From assembly GCA_963556695.1 (NCBI GenBank), contig CAUWAG010000020.1:3472001-3536000 (forward strand): DNA of 64,000 nucleotides, written 5' to 3'. Origin of the DNA: Anthostomella pinea. Lineage: Eukaryota; Ascomycota; Sordariomycetes; Xylariales; Xylariaceae. Made by a program: the position numbers and the translations under genes. Below, in pieces: positions 1 to 9,910 of the stretch. The stretch's first letter is position 1, and each line of letters opens with the position of its first letter. The notes below the pieces were generated by a model, which saw only the letters and a program-made list of their open reading frames with translations, was not told the origin of the DNA and did no database searches.

Positions 1-2
1 CA

Positions 3-779
3 GCCGGGATGACGAGGCCAAAGCTCCGGATGAGTAACCTTCCTAACGCCATCCTAATCATCATCTGTCTCCTCTTCTTTCCCTTTTCTCTTCCCATCCT
101 GCTTGCTGGGCTCATCTGCCTTCTCCCTTGCTTGAGTCGCGCCTTCAGGGACTACGTGTCCCAGCAAGCCAAGGCGGCTTTCAGTCGATACCAGCGTCGC
201 CGTCGCGGCTTGAAGTTCATATGCCAAAACCCCATATGTGCGCGCCCGTCTTGTTTGTCCTGCTCGAAGGCATGGATAGATATCCATGTCTGTCACGAGT
301 CAAGTCTGGTTGCGCTGCGCACGCAGGTCGAGCAGGCGATGTCTATGGCGGTCAAGCGCGTATGTCCGCGCTGCAACACATCATTCATCAAAAACTCCGG
401 ATGCAACAAGCTGTCCTGTCCCTGCGGGTACAAGATGTGCTATTGCTGCCGTAAGGATATCGGCAAGGACGGATACCAACACTTCTGTCCACACTTCCGC
501 GTCGAGGGTGATGGAAGCCCGTGCAAGGAATGCAACAAGTGCAATCTTTGGGAGCAAGAGAACACCGACGTGACCCTACGGAGAGCGAAGGAGGAAGTAG
601 AGCGAAAGTGGAGAGATACTGAGCGGCGTGAGCTCTCTGACGCAGAGAAAGCGTACCTCGAGGATGACGCAGGCCACCTAAACGTTAAGGAAGGAGTTCT
701 TGGCCGAGTATTTCCGACTGCCGGACCACCGAGCGTTGAGGAAATTTTTGATCTTATCATTGAGACGTTGTTCGTGTGA
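3..779 (+). CDS. RBR-type E3 ubiquitin ligase, 3' part (5' end outside window)
   Basis: The frame is open to the left edge, so the gene begins upstream. The visible part carries the IBR and RING2 region of an RBR ligase: a Cys pair near CQNPICARPSCLSC, then CPRCNTSFIKNSGCNKLSC and CGYKMCYCCR, with the RING2 core cysteine expected to accept ubiquitin as a thioester, followed by a His/Cys cluster (HFCPHF, CKECNKC). The order and the ending (a charged helix, then EIFDLIIETLFV) resemble fungal RNF216-like ligases. Substrates are unknown. Residues 14-44, counted from the Met at position 9, are strongly hydrophobic; this may be a membrane segment between RING1 and IBR, or a read-through intron starting near GTAACC at position 33. 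The stop codon is at 777-779. Confidence 0.8.
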   Translation, partial: AGMTRPKLRMSNLPNAILIIICLLFFPFSLPILLAGLICLLPCLSRAFRDYVSQQAKAAFSRYQRRRRGLKFICQNPICARPSCLSCSKAWIDIHVCHESSLVALRTQVEQAMSMAVKRVCPRCNTSFIKNSGCNKLSCPCGYKMCYCCRKDIGKDGYQHFCPHFRVEGDGSPCKECNKCNLWEQENTDVTLRRAKEEVERKWRDTERRELSDAEKAYLEDDAGHLNVKEGVLGRVFPTAGPPSVEEIFDLIIETLFV

Positions 780-1345
780 ACGCACGAGACGAACAGGAGT
801 TCAGGATTGAAGTTTCGGGTCTGCTCGATTATGTGTACATTGCGGTCCGATAGATGCGAGGTCGATATGGGTATTGCATACAGCACGGCGTATGGTTAGG
901 GGCAAAAGGGTTTCATGGGTACAGGCGTGCATAGTACGATACGTTTCATACCCATAGGCAGCATCATACATGCAACCATTATATGAGGCTGCGGCCCATA
1001 TCAATAACAGCCGAATTTTCGAACGAATCAGTGGGACGACGATGTTTGCGCATGGCAATGTCATATCTGCCCCATATTAGGCCCAGTAAGCTAATTAAAA
1101 TCATACCTACTTTGCCGGCCAACCCTCAGACAGTACGGCGTTGGGAAAGAGGCTTGTTGAACCTCATCGCCGTGAAAATGTCACGTGGTGGAGATGGCGT
1201 GAAGGTGGATCGCTCACATATCCAGTCCTAATTTTATTAGTCAGGGCAGTCCAAAGCAACGCTAACTTCACATAACCTCAGAGTCCTGAAAAGGACCTCC
1301 CAGAATCCGCACCATCGTGTAGAGCTCCGACCCTACGAAGTAATT
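780..1345. other. Intergenic, no gene seen
   Basis: Between the RBR ligase stop and the F-box start. I find only short unsupported ORFs and no repeat arm or RNA gene. It presumably holds the 3' end of the first gene and the promoter of the second. Confidence 0.5.
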
Positions 1346-2600
1346 ATGCCGCATCTTCCGAATGAGATCTTGCTGTGCATCTTCTCATTTCTCCGGCCCA
1401 ATCTGCGGCGCAAAGTATTCTTCGACAACTGCGAACAGGTCGCGCTTGATGATGAGCGAAGTCGACAGCTCACACTATCGTCCATCTGCCGGGCTTCCAA
1501 GTTATTCAGGCGGTTGGCGTTACCAGAGCTCTACCACACCATACCCAAGACATCGGCAGGACTTCTACGGAGCTTGAGCAGAGATGTGTACCTGTGTGAC
1601 CTGGTCAAAGCCATAGATCTGACACCCTTCGTTTCCGAGAATGCTCTGCGCGAGGCCTTCGAGATCGCCCGTCCTCGCCTGCGTCTTCCCGCTGAATTTG
1701 GGCACCGACTCCTGCAGGACATCGACACGGCTGTGGGCGAGACGAACCTGACCGGGGAGTCAGTGCTGCTCGTCCTCCTACTCCCCAACCTCGAAGCGGT
1801 TGAAATCCGCCGCGGGACTGAGATGCTGGGAGAAATTTTCAGCGGGCTACTGGGACAGAGTCGCGTGCCACCTCTACGCCTGCTGCGCCTGCGCCACTGG
1901 GACACGAATAATTTTATGAGGATAAAAGACTTCCAGCAGCTGCTGCTTCCAACTGACGAGACACTCCAGGGTTGCGCACTGGGCTGGGAAATCGGCCCGC
2001 CGGAACCGTTGTGGAAACAGCTCCCCCTCATGGCCCCGCGACTCAGCCTCCGACACATTGACTTGACTGACACCGCCATCGACGAGCACGGCCTGAATGA
2101 CTTGCTCTCCCGCTGTCCCGACCTCCAGACTTTGCGCATCGTATGGGTAGAGGCGACGCGAAGGTCCATGTGGGTCCTCTATGATTACACCGCCAAGGGC
2201 ACTAGTCTTCGTCGGCGGGAAAATTGGGCCTCTGCGCGAGCTGACGAGGCTAAAGAAGCTCGCGATCCCACAGGACATGCTCGTCGGCAGGTTGGAGCCG
2301 TACAAATATGAGGATGATGAAGATGATGATTTCGAGCCCCCACTCATGCTTGACCAGGTGCTCCCGGACAGCCTACAGCGCCTGCGGCTCTTGACGATCC
2401 ACGACGATGAGGTGGGGTTGGGCCAGCAGCTCGGCAAACTGAGACGGGAAGATCGGATGACGGAGCTGCGCGGAATGCAGATGGAGGGGCTAATGACAAG
2501 GGCGGTCAACGAGAGCATCTCTGTTGATGTGGCCGAGGTCGGATGGACAGTGCGGTACGAACGGGACAAGGTGGTTTTCACCAATGACCTCGTGATGTAG
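1346..2600 (+). CDS. F-box protein with a broken (or unusually spliced) reading frame
   Basis: The product starts with an F-box (MPHLPNEILLCIFSFLRPN), the Skp1-binding motif of SCF ubiquitin ligase substrate adaptors, and continues with leucine-rich stretches typical of fungal F-box/LRR proteins (LTDTAIDEHGLNDLLSRCPDLQTLRIVW). The frame from 1346 ends in read-through at 2311, while clearly related protein (KIGPLRELTRLKKLAIPQDMLVG, up to the stop at 2598-2600) continues in another frame that is open from 2151. The switch therefore lies between about 2140 and 2220. The only introns I could place have weak donors (for example GTCCCG at 2115) or remove conserved residues, so a one-base frameshift is as likely. 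The LRR part also looks short across the junction. Either a decaying copy or a mis-spliced model. Confidence 0.65.
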
Positions 2601-3892
2601 CTACAGAAGCTCGTAGAACGGCAATGCGGATGAGCTCAGCAAACAGCAACCTGGTCTCGACTTGCAGTTCCATCGACGATATGGCCGAGCCCGCGAGCTT
2701 GGAGATTGATGATGATGATGTGGATGCTGCGACTACTGGAGGTCGCCTGGAATACGAAGTACCAGGTCCAATAGCTCCTGAGATGAGCTTAAGATAGTTT
2801 ACGTACTCTTCAATGCAGCAAGTCCCGAACTTCGGGAGCTTGAAGGAGTACCGTGACCCTGTACTTGTACACTCACCCCTCATAACTCTCCGTCCGTCAT
2901 GCTCCCGTCAACTCTGAAATGTTAATGCGATGTTCGTATTAATGGAATAAGCACTGTGGAATAAGCAGATCTAATCTAATTAGTCAGTTTGATGCTTATT
3001 CCAGACTGCTTATCCCAAATATAGTAAATACATCTTTCGCTTGGTGAACGAGGGGTGTACGGAGACTTCTGGAGGTTCAGTGTATTATCATCAACCGGTC
3101 CATGAGCTCACCCACGGGGCAGGACGGCGTACATCGCTCGTCCATGGATTAGTATACCGATACGGAGTCCCCCAACACGTACGGACGTATTCCCTCTACC
3201 GCACGTATTGATCAATGGGTTTCATCACAAGTCAGCCCCGGTCCCGTGCCCGGGGTGACTGACTCAGTGGGAGTATACTGCATGGCTTTCACATCTGACG
3301 ACGGATCATGGCGGTGAGTTCCTGTGTGACTTCAGATCGCCCCCTTACATCTAACAATACTCTCCACGGCCGGCTTGGGAAGCGCCTAGGACCTGGCAAG
3401 TCGTCTTCTGAGAGCTTCTCCAGGAACATGTCAGTAGAAGAATTAGCGTGATCATTGCTGCTACATTCCCAGAACCCGTGATCAGTCGCGAGCATCATGG
3501 CGGACGCTATTATTCGCCATCACACGCACTTCATGGAAGGCAACCCTGGGCGGCCAGGGTCCGACCAACACGGGTCAGTTCCGCCTCCACCATTCATCCT
3601 CAACGACTTCTTTCCGTTATGTTTTGCCGGGTGCAGTCATGCCACTATAGACCCGATGCCGGCTTGGCTTCTTAACGCGAGACCTCCACTCGTACTCCGG
3701 AGCTGTAATCATAGCTCCCGATTCACTATACAAGCGACGCGTACACTCCTCCAAGTAACAAACCAAAGAGTATGTATACACTTCTTATTCATACTAAACC
3801 GGAAACCGACAAGAAACTAAGGTCAACGAACCCAATGCCACAACATATAACATGAACCATCAACCCCACCAGCCCATCAACCAACAACCCCC
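2601..3892. other. Intergenic with a palindromic repeat copy
   Basis: About 1.3 kb between the convergent F-box and FOX2 genes. It contains the best copy of the dispersed GGAATAAGCA repeat (2941-3083, listed separately) and a small GC-rich palindrome near 3237-3255. I see no convincing coding sequence. Confidence 0.5.
2941..3083 (+). repeat. Dispersed nested-palindrome repeat, copy 1
   Basis: Two nested inverted pairs: outer GGAATAAGCA at 2944-2953 with TGCTTATCCC at 3007-3016, inner GGAATAAGCA at 2958-2967 with TGCTTATTCC at 2993-3002. The four-base spacers (ctgt and agac) also nearly pair. The sequence after the palindrome, to about 3083 (CTTTCGCTTG, TGTACGGAG, GGAGGTTCAG), recurs at 30070-30125, so the unit is at least 140 bases. 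It is probably a miniature inverted-repeat element or its remnant. Confidence 0.75.
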
Positions 3893-6800
3893 CTAAAGCT
3901 TCCCCCCCTTCCCCCCATCCACCAGCTCCGCCGCCGCCCCCGAGATAGCCAACTTGCCCGTCTCGCGGACCTTGGACTGAAACACGACCTTGCCGCCCTC
4001 CTCCTTCCACATCTCGGTGACGAGGGTCTGGCCCGGCAGCACGGAGCCGGCGAAGCGCACCTTGATGTTCTTGTAGGGCCCGAAGGCCTCGTAGACGGCC
4101 TTGCCGGCGATGCCCATGAAGCACAGCCCGTGCAGGATGGGCTCCTTGAAGCCGCCCATCTTGGCGAAGTTGGGGTCGATGTGGAGGGGGCTTTGACGGT
4201 GTGCAGGTCAGTGACTGTACCGTGAAAAGTTTCGAGGTGTAAGGATGTTGGGGAGATAGATCGCTTACTTGTAATCACCACTCAACCGGTAGATAGCAGC
4301 CTGCTCAGCCGTAGTCGGCGACTCGACAACAACATCCGGCTTCCTCTTCGGCAGGACATTAGGCGCGGTCGCCGCCCCGCGATCGCCGGGCTTCTTCTGC
4401 CCGCCGAAGCCGCCGCACCCCCGGAGGAAGACGGTCGCCTCGTTGTAGAACAGCTCCTCGCCGTTCTCGGCGTTAGTCGTCGTGACGCCGCTCTTCAGGA
4501 TGGCCGCCGAGCCCTTGTCCACCACCTCGAGCAGCTTGCCGTAGTCTAGTGTATGAGAACGTCCCTGGTTAGTTACCGTACCCTATGTCTCTGGAATCGC
4601 CTAGCAGAATTACTTACTGTCGAGAAGTTAGCAGAAGGTTCAAGTGTATTCCAAACCCGGTGACTTGGGGTCTGAAATAGGGATGTTTTTATACATGCCT
4701 CTGTGTGCGCGCTGCCGTCGGGATCGGCCACTTCTTGACCTCGAGGTACTGCTCGCCGTGGAGTAGCATCATGGGCGAGAAGTTGGGGACCACCTCGTCG
4801 AAGTCGAACGGCATCTGGGTGTCGAATTGGGGGATCACGCCGTACGTGGGCAGCACTTGGAAGTCTTCGTGACCCTCGAAGACGTACGGGAGATCTGTGC
4901 GCTTGGCACCAATACCCAAGTTGTACAGCATACTGTCACGCTCGGTGTAGGTGAACTCGGTAGGTTGTGACTCGGCGGACTTTGCTTTTGCTTGAGCTTC
5001 AAGATACTGGTTACCTCCGCCGGACTGGTTACCTGCATCAGACGTCTAATGATAGAAGTCGTTAACGTGGATCATTCATTCTGCTAGCCTAGTACATAGT
5101 ATATACAGTATGGTTAAAGGGCACCAAGGAAGAGGAGGGCTCATACCTTGGATGCCCCTCGCTTGTTCGACATGTTGGCCATGATCTTTTCTATCGAGTC
5201 TGAAGACTTCTCTGGGTTATCTGTCCGCCCATCGTCGAAGTTGACAATGTCAGACCACTTCTTGACAATCTCTTCAGGGACCAACTTGACGTCCAGTGGG
5301 AAACCAGCACCGCCCGTTCGTTGCCACCTTGTGCGGCCAACCCAGCCGCTACCAACTTCGTACAAGCCGCCAGTCGGTTGTGTGGGAACCTTGTCGCTGC
5401 AAAGAGCAAGCACTACGGGCGCGATATAGTCAGGCTTGAAAGCCTGCACTAGTTCTTCAGGGAGGATAGTGGCGGTCATTTGAGTCCCTGCGTTGGGGGC
5501 GATGGTGTTACAGTAGATGTTGTATTTGGCACCTTCAATGGCAATCGTGCGGGAGAGACCAAGGATGCCGCATTTCTAGATGATCAATCAGCTTCAGCGC
5601 AATCAGATCTGTTCATACTAACTTACCGCTGCGGCATAGTTGGCCTGTCCAAAGTTACCGTAGATACCACTTGTGGAGGTGGTGTTGATGATACGACCGT
5701 ACTTCTGCTTCAAGAAGTAGGGCCAAGCAGCCCTCGTAATCTTGAAAGTACTGCGGAGGTGGACGTTCATCACAGGGTCCCACAGGTTGTCGTCCATGTT
5801 GGAAAAGGCCTTGTCTCGCAGGATGCCAGCGTTGTTGATAACGATGTCAAGTCTGCCGAAAGCATCGATTGCACCCTTGACCACCTTCTCACCCTCTTCC
5901 GAGGATGCCTTGACACCAACAGCCTTTCCGCCCATTTTCTTGATCTCACCAACCACAGTGTCAGGGTCTACCAGATCGTTCACCACTACCGATGCGCCAT
6001 GCTTAGCAAATGCAAGACAGTAAGCTCGGCCAATACCAGCACCACCGCCAGTGACCAAAGCCACCTTTCCAGTGAAGTCTAGCTTCTCCCCTTTGTCGTT
6101 CGGACCCATCTTCATCGACTCTTCCAGGAGACCCATGAAGTCGTTAGGACCGGTCGGATACTGAGGGTTCGAGAAGTCGTTGACCTTGCTCCACTGCTTC
6201 AGGACAGCACCGGGAGTGTAGCTGTCATCCGCCTTGAGCAGAAGACCACTAGACCGCTCCCATCTGTACTTGGCAATGTGGCCGCCACCAACCTCAAAGA
6301 TGCCACCATTCTCCGTCATGTTGCTCTTGTGGACCAGGACAGCCACGAGGGGGACAACCCACTCGGGCTTCAGGTTCTCCAACATGTCAGGAGGCATGAT
6401 GGTCTCGGTCATGCGACTCGCGGCAATGGGTGCAATGACATTGCAGATAATGTTGTATTTGGCACCCTCCTTCGCAAGTGTCTCGGTGAAGCCGACCTGG
6501 GCCAGCTTGGCGGCTGAGTAGTTGGCCTGGCCGAAGTTGCCGAACAAGCCGGCAGCGGATGCCGTGTTGATTACACGACCGTACTTTTGCTTGCGGAAGT
6601 GAGGCCAGGCGGCGCGGGCGCACTTGTATGCGCCCTTGACGTGGACCTTCATGACCAGATCCCAGTCCTGATCCGACATGTTCTTGAAGCTAACGTCTCG
6701 CAGGATACCGGCGTTGTTGAGGAGGATATCGATACGGCCGAATGCCTGGATGGCGGTCTCGATGATATTCTCGCCGTTCTCGACACTGTCGTAGTTGGCC

Positions 6801-7083
6801 ACGGCCTGGCCGCCAGCGGCTTTGATCTCGTTGACTACTACATCGGCGGCCTGTCACCATTGGCGAGGCAGGTTAGCAAGGGAGTCTGTCAACATGGACA
6901 GTCAAGGAGCAGAGTTATAATCACCTTGGTCGAGTTGCCTTCGCCCTTGAAAGAGCCACCAAGATCATTGACAACGACCTTGGCTCCTCTTGAGCCGAAG
7001 AAGGTAGCATATGCCTTGCCCAAGCCGCCTCCAGCGCCGGTAATGACGACGACCTGGTCGTCGTAGCGCAATTCGCCAGCCAT
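3893..7083 (-). CDS. FOX2: Peroxisomal multifunctional beta-oxidation enzyme (hydratase-dehydrogenase-epimerase)
   Basis: Fungal MFE-2, which hydrates trans-2-enoyl-CoA and oxidises the (3R)-hydroxyacyl-CoA in peroxisomes. Two tandem short-chain dehydrogenase domains are visible, each with a TGxGxGxG-type NAD motif ([25 protein letters not shown]) and catalytic YSAAK / YAAAK, followed by a C-terminal MaoC/hot-dog hydratase 2 ([22 protein letters not shown]...[10 protein letters not shown]). The protein ends in GKL, a PTS1-like signal. Exons by phase: 7083-6925, 6850-5627, 5575-5147, 5045 to about 4695, 4545-4269, 4190-3893. All joints fit except the fourth intron: exon 4 ends in phase 0 at the GTATAA donor, but exon 5 (AC TAC GGC AAG) needs one carried base. 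A micro-exon or another donor must lie between 4546 and 4700. Transcribed divergently from the kinase gene. Confidence 0.93.
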
Positions 7084-8335
7084 GGTGAGGTGAACTTGTA
7101 CAATCAGTGAGGGATATCAAAGAAATAAAGCTAATTGACAAGCACACGATCAATACCCCAATCGAAATGGAGTTCAGTGAGGAGGAGTGTAGGTGGTTTT
7201 GCGGAGGTGGATGGTGTTAAGAAGTAGATGGGGAGCTGCGTTGCGACGGCATTACGCTTCCGTTGAATGCCGCATCTGACCTCCGCCATGAGGTAGATCA
7301 CAAATCAGCCGAGGCAGCACGATGACAGCTCTAGGAATGCCGAGGGCGCCATCCGGACCCATGACCCCAGTGTGGTCCGAGCACGACGGGTCGACCTTGC
7401 CCGACTCGGTCAGACCTCCCTCCAGGGCCATGTAATATGTACGTGGGCGGCGCCGCTGGAGATTCACATGTCAAAGCCGCTGAAGAGCTGCGGATGAGGT
7501 CAGCAGCACGATTCAAGTGCTGACAGCCACTGTCAAAGTGTAACCTATTTTTGCTTTTCATTTTCAATCAGTGTCACATGAGCATCTTTCACTCCAGGGA
7601 CTCAGCAGTATTTCTGCTACTAAAAGTTAGGTGAGTGATGTCTTGCTGTCGGTTGCATGGCGATTCCCGGGTAAACCTGCAGAGGGTGCGGTGTTAAGGT
7701 GACAGGGCCATGGGTACTGTGATGTCGTCTATTTGGTGTACTCCCCGCAGTATGCACCAAAGAAGTTCACTGACACCGCGGCGAATTAATCATGTCGAGA
7801 ACGGTATGTAGCCAGGAATTACGGTTCCGAATATAGAAACTTCATGCCTAAAGCTGGCTCTGAGATTCAAGATGATGGTCAATACTGGATATCATCGTGG
7901 ACATCGGAGCACTAAAGTGCCACGTTTCTGTGTATAAGCCAACATTGGACTGTCCTCCATTTGAGAAATCCTTGCACTCTTCGGATTCTGTCACACCGGA
8001 TACCAATACCAGAAGAGGCAATCGAAATAATCTCTGTCAATATATCGAAACCCTCTTCGAGGTACCGGAGTGACTGAACAAAGCGGCCGGCCGCGAAATC
8101 CGGGGTAGAGCTGCCGGGCGGGGCGAACTCGGCTTTGAAGCCGAACTCACTGCTGCTGCGTCAGTCACCTCACGCCTCAACGGCAAACGGGCACCTCCAG
8201 TCAGATCAACAAACAAACGGGGTCGATCAAGACAAAAACTTCAATCTCGGACTGCCGTCTCACATACCTGCTCTCTCTCTTTCTCAAACACAACTCACAC
8301 ACCCTCTTCCTCTCTTCGCCAAAAACACAACCACC
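7084..8335. promoter_or_regulatory. Divergent promoter region between FOX2 and the kinase gene
   Basis: About 1.25 kb separating two divergent start codons. It carries two CCGAGG boxes close to FOX2 (listed separately) and a GC-rich block (gcggccggccgcg) near 8083. The leader just before the kinase ATG is C- and A-rich with CT runs, as in many fungal 5' UTRs. No gene is seen inside. Confidence 0.5.
7309..7345. promoter_or_regulatory. Pair of CCGAGG boxes, candidate FarA/FarB fatty-acid response sites
   Basis: CCGAGG occurs at 7309-7314 and 7340-7345, about 230-260 bases upstream of the FOX2 start codon. In Aspergillus the Zn-cluster regulators FarA and FarB control beta-oxidation genes through the core CCTCGG, the complement of this sequence. 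Binding here is inference; the hexamer also occurs by chance about once in 2 kb when both strands are counted. Confidence 0.45.
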
Positions 8336-9653
8336 ATGTCAGCCTCAACCTCAACCCCCACCCCCACCTCCAAAACCAACACCGCCCCCGAAATCCACGA
8401 CGACAAAACCCCCCTCGTCATCCCCTTCATCCTCAACCACCTACGCGCGCACCTACTCTCCAGCAACAACAGCAACAACCGACCCTTCATCATCGGGCTA
8501 AACGGCGTGCAGGGCGTGGGCAAGACGACGCTGGTCAAAGACCTAGCAACAACGCTGCGCCGCGAGGAAGGGCTTGAGACGCTCGTCTGCAGCATCGACG
8601 ACTTCTACCTCACGCGGGAGGACCAGGAGGCGCTGGCAAAGGCGCACCCGGGGAATGCGCTGGTGCAGGTACGGGGGGAGCCGGGTATGTTATGTTTCTG
8701 GGTTCTGATCTCCCCTTTTTTCCCGCTGCCTGGTTTTGGACATATATGCGCCACCCTTTTTTTGCCTCTCTTCCGGGGATTTTATGTTGTCGGTATTCAT
8801 GAGTGTCGCATTCCATTTGAGAAGGCTTTCATAAGAGAAGTCTTGCGTATAAGAAGCTTTTTGTATAAGCCTGTAACTCCGTTATCGAGTAAGTAAAACA
8901 ACTATATCTAACCAAAACCCAGGCACCCACGACATCCCCCTAGCCACCACCGTCCTAACCGCCCTCCTCGCCAACGCCCCCACCAGCATCCCGCAATACG
9001 ACAAGTCCGCCCACTCCGGGCTCGGGGACCGCTTATCCCCAGAACTCTGGCCGCGCGTCAACCAACCCAATTCCAACCAATCGTCCATCCAAGTAGTAAT
9101 CCTCGAAGGCTGGTGCGTCGGCTTCCGCCCGCTAGCCTCCGCCGCCGAAGTCGCGGCGCGGCGCAACGACGCCCCCAGCCGGACGCTGCGGTACGTATAA
9201 AAACATCCCATCCCAAGACCCCGGGCCTTGTGTTTGGGAACAAGCCTTTTGTTCCCTTTCCTTCTTCATCCAGAGAATGGCCGTACGGGGTTAAAGACAG
9301 GATGTTAACGTACACGCAGCCGGCACGCCCTGGAGCACCTGGTCTACATCAACGACCGCCTGGCGGACTACAACATACTAACAAACACATTCGACGCCTT
9401 CGTCCACGTCGACGCCGCCGACACCGGGTGGGTCTACGACTGGCGGCTGGAGCAGGAGGTGCGGCTGCGGGCCGAGAGGGGCGCCGGCATGACCGACGAC
9501 GAGGTCGTCCGGTTCGTCGATGCTTACTACCCCGCCTACGAGCTGTTCACCGACAGGCTGCGGAGCGGCCTGTTCGCGGATGATAAGCCGAGATGCCAGC
9601 TGCGACTCGTTGTTGGCAAGGATAGAAGGGTGAAACAATCGATTATCATTTGA
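8336..9653 (+). CDS. P-loop kinase, D-glycerate 3-kinase / Tda10 family
   Basis: Three exons, 8336-8684, 8923-9190 and 9320-9653, join in phase to give 316 residues. A Walker A motif, GVQGVGKT, lies at residues 57-64, followed by a Walker-B-like CSIDDFYLT, then VVILEGWCVGF and a late YDWRLEQE segment. This is the pattern of yeast Tda10 (YGR205W) and plant glycerate 3-kinase, related to uridine kinase and pantothenate kinase. The exact substrate cannot be read from sequence; glycerate is likely. The start has a strong context (CCACCATG) and comes before an unstructured Ser/Thr-rich stretch. A longer ORF reading back to 8135 overlaps the leader and is unlikely to be used. Intron 1 is long for this window (238 bases). 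Confidence 0.85.
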
Positions 9654-9910
9654 TGCTCGTGAGAGCCAAGGGGTATCTTACTAGCTCCGCGCTGAATGCA
9701 TATGCCCCCTACAACGTTCCGTCGTTCCGCGAAAGCCGTCATGAAAGCAAAGCCAAACTCCAGTTCATGCGTCAACCAACCATAGTGGTCTCGGAGAGCC
9801 CAGTCCGACCATCTAGAGCTTCCCTTCTCGTAAGCTAGCCCACATCCTTATATAGACAAATCCTTGCAGCAGATCCATCGGAAAAGTCATCATGTTGTAT
9901 GCTCGTACAT

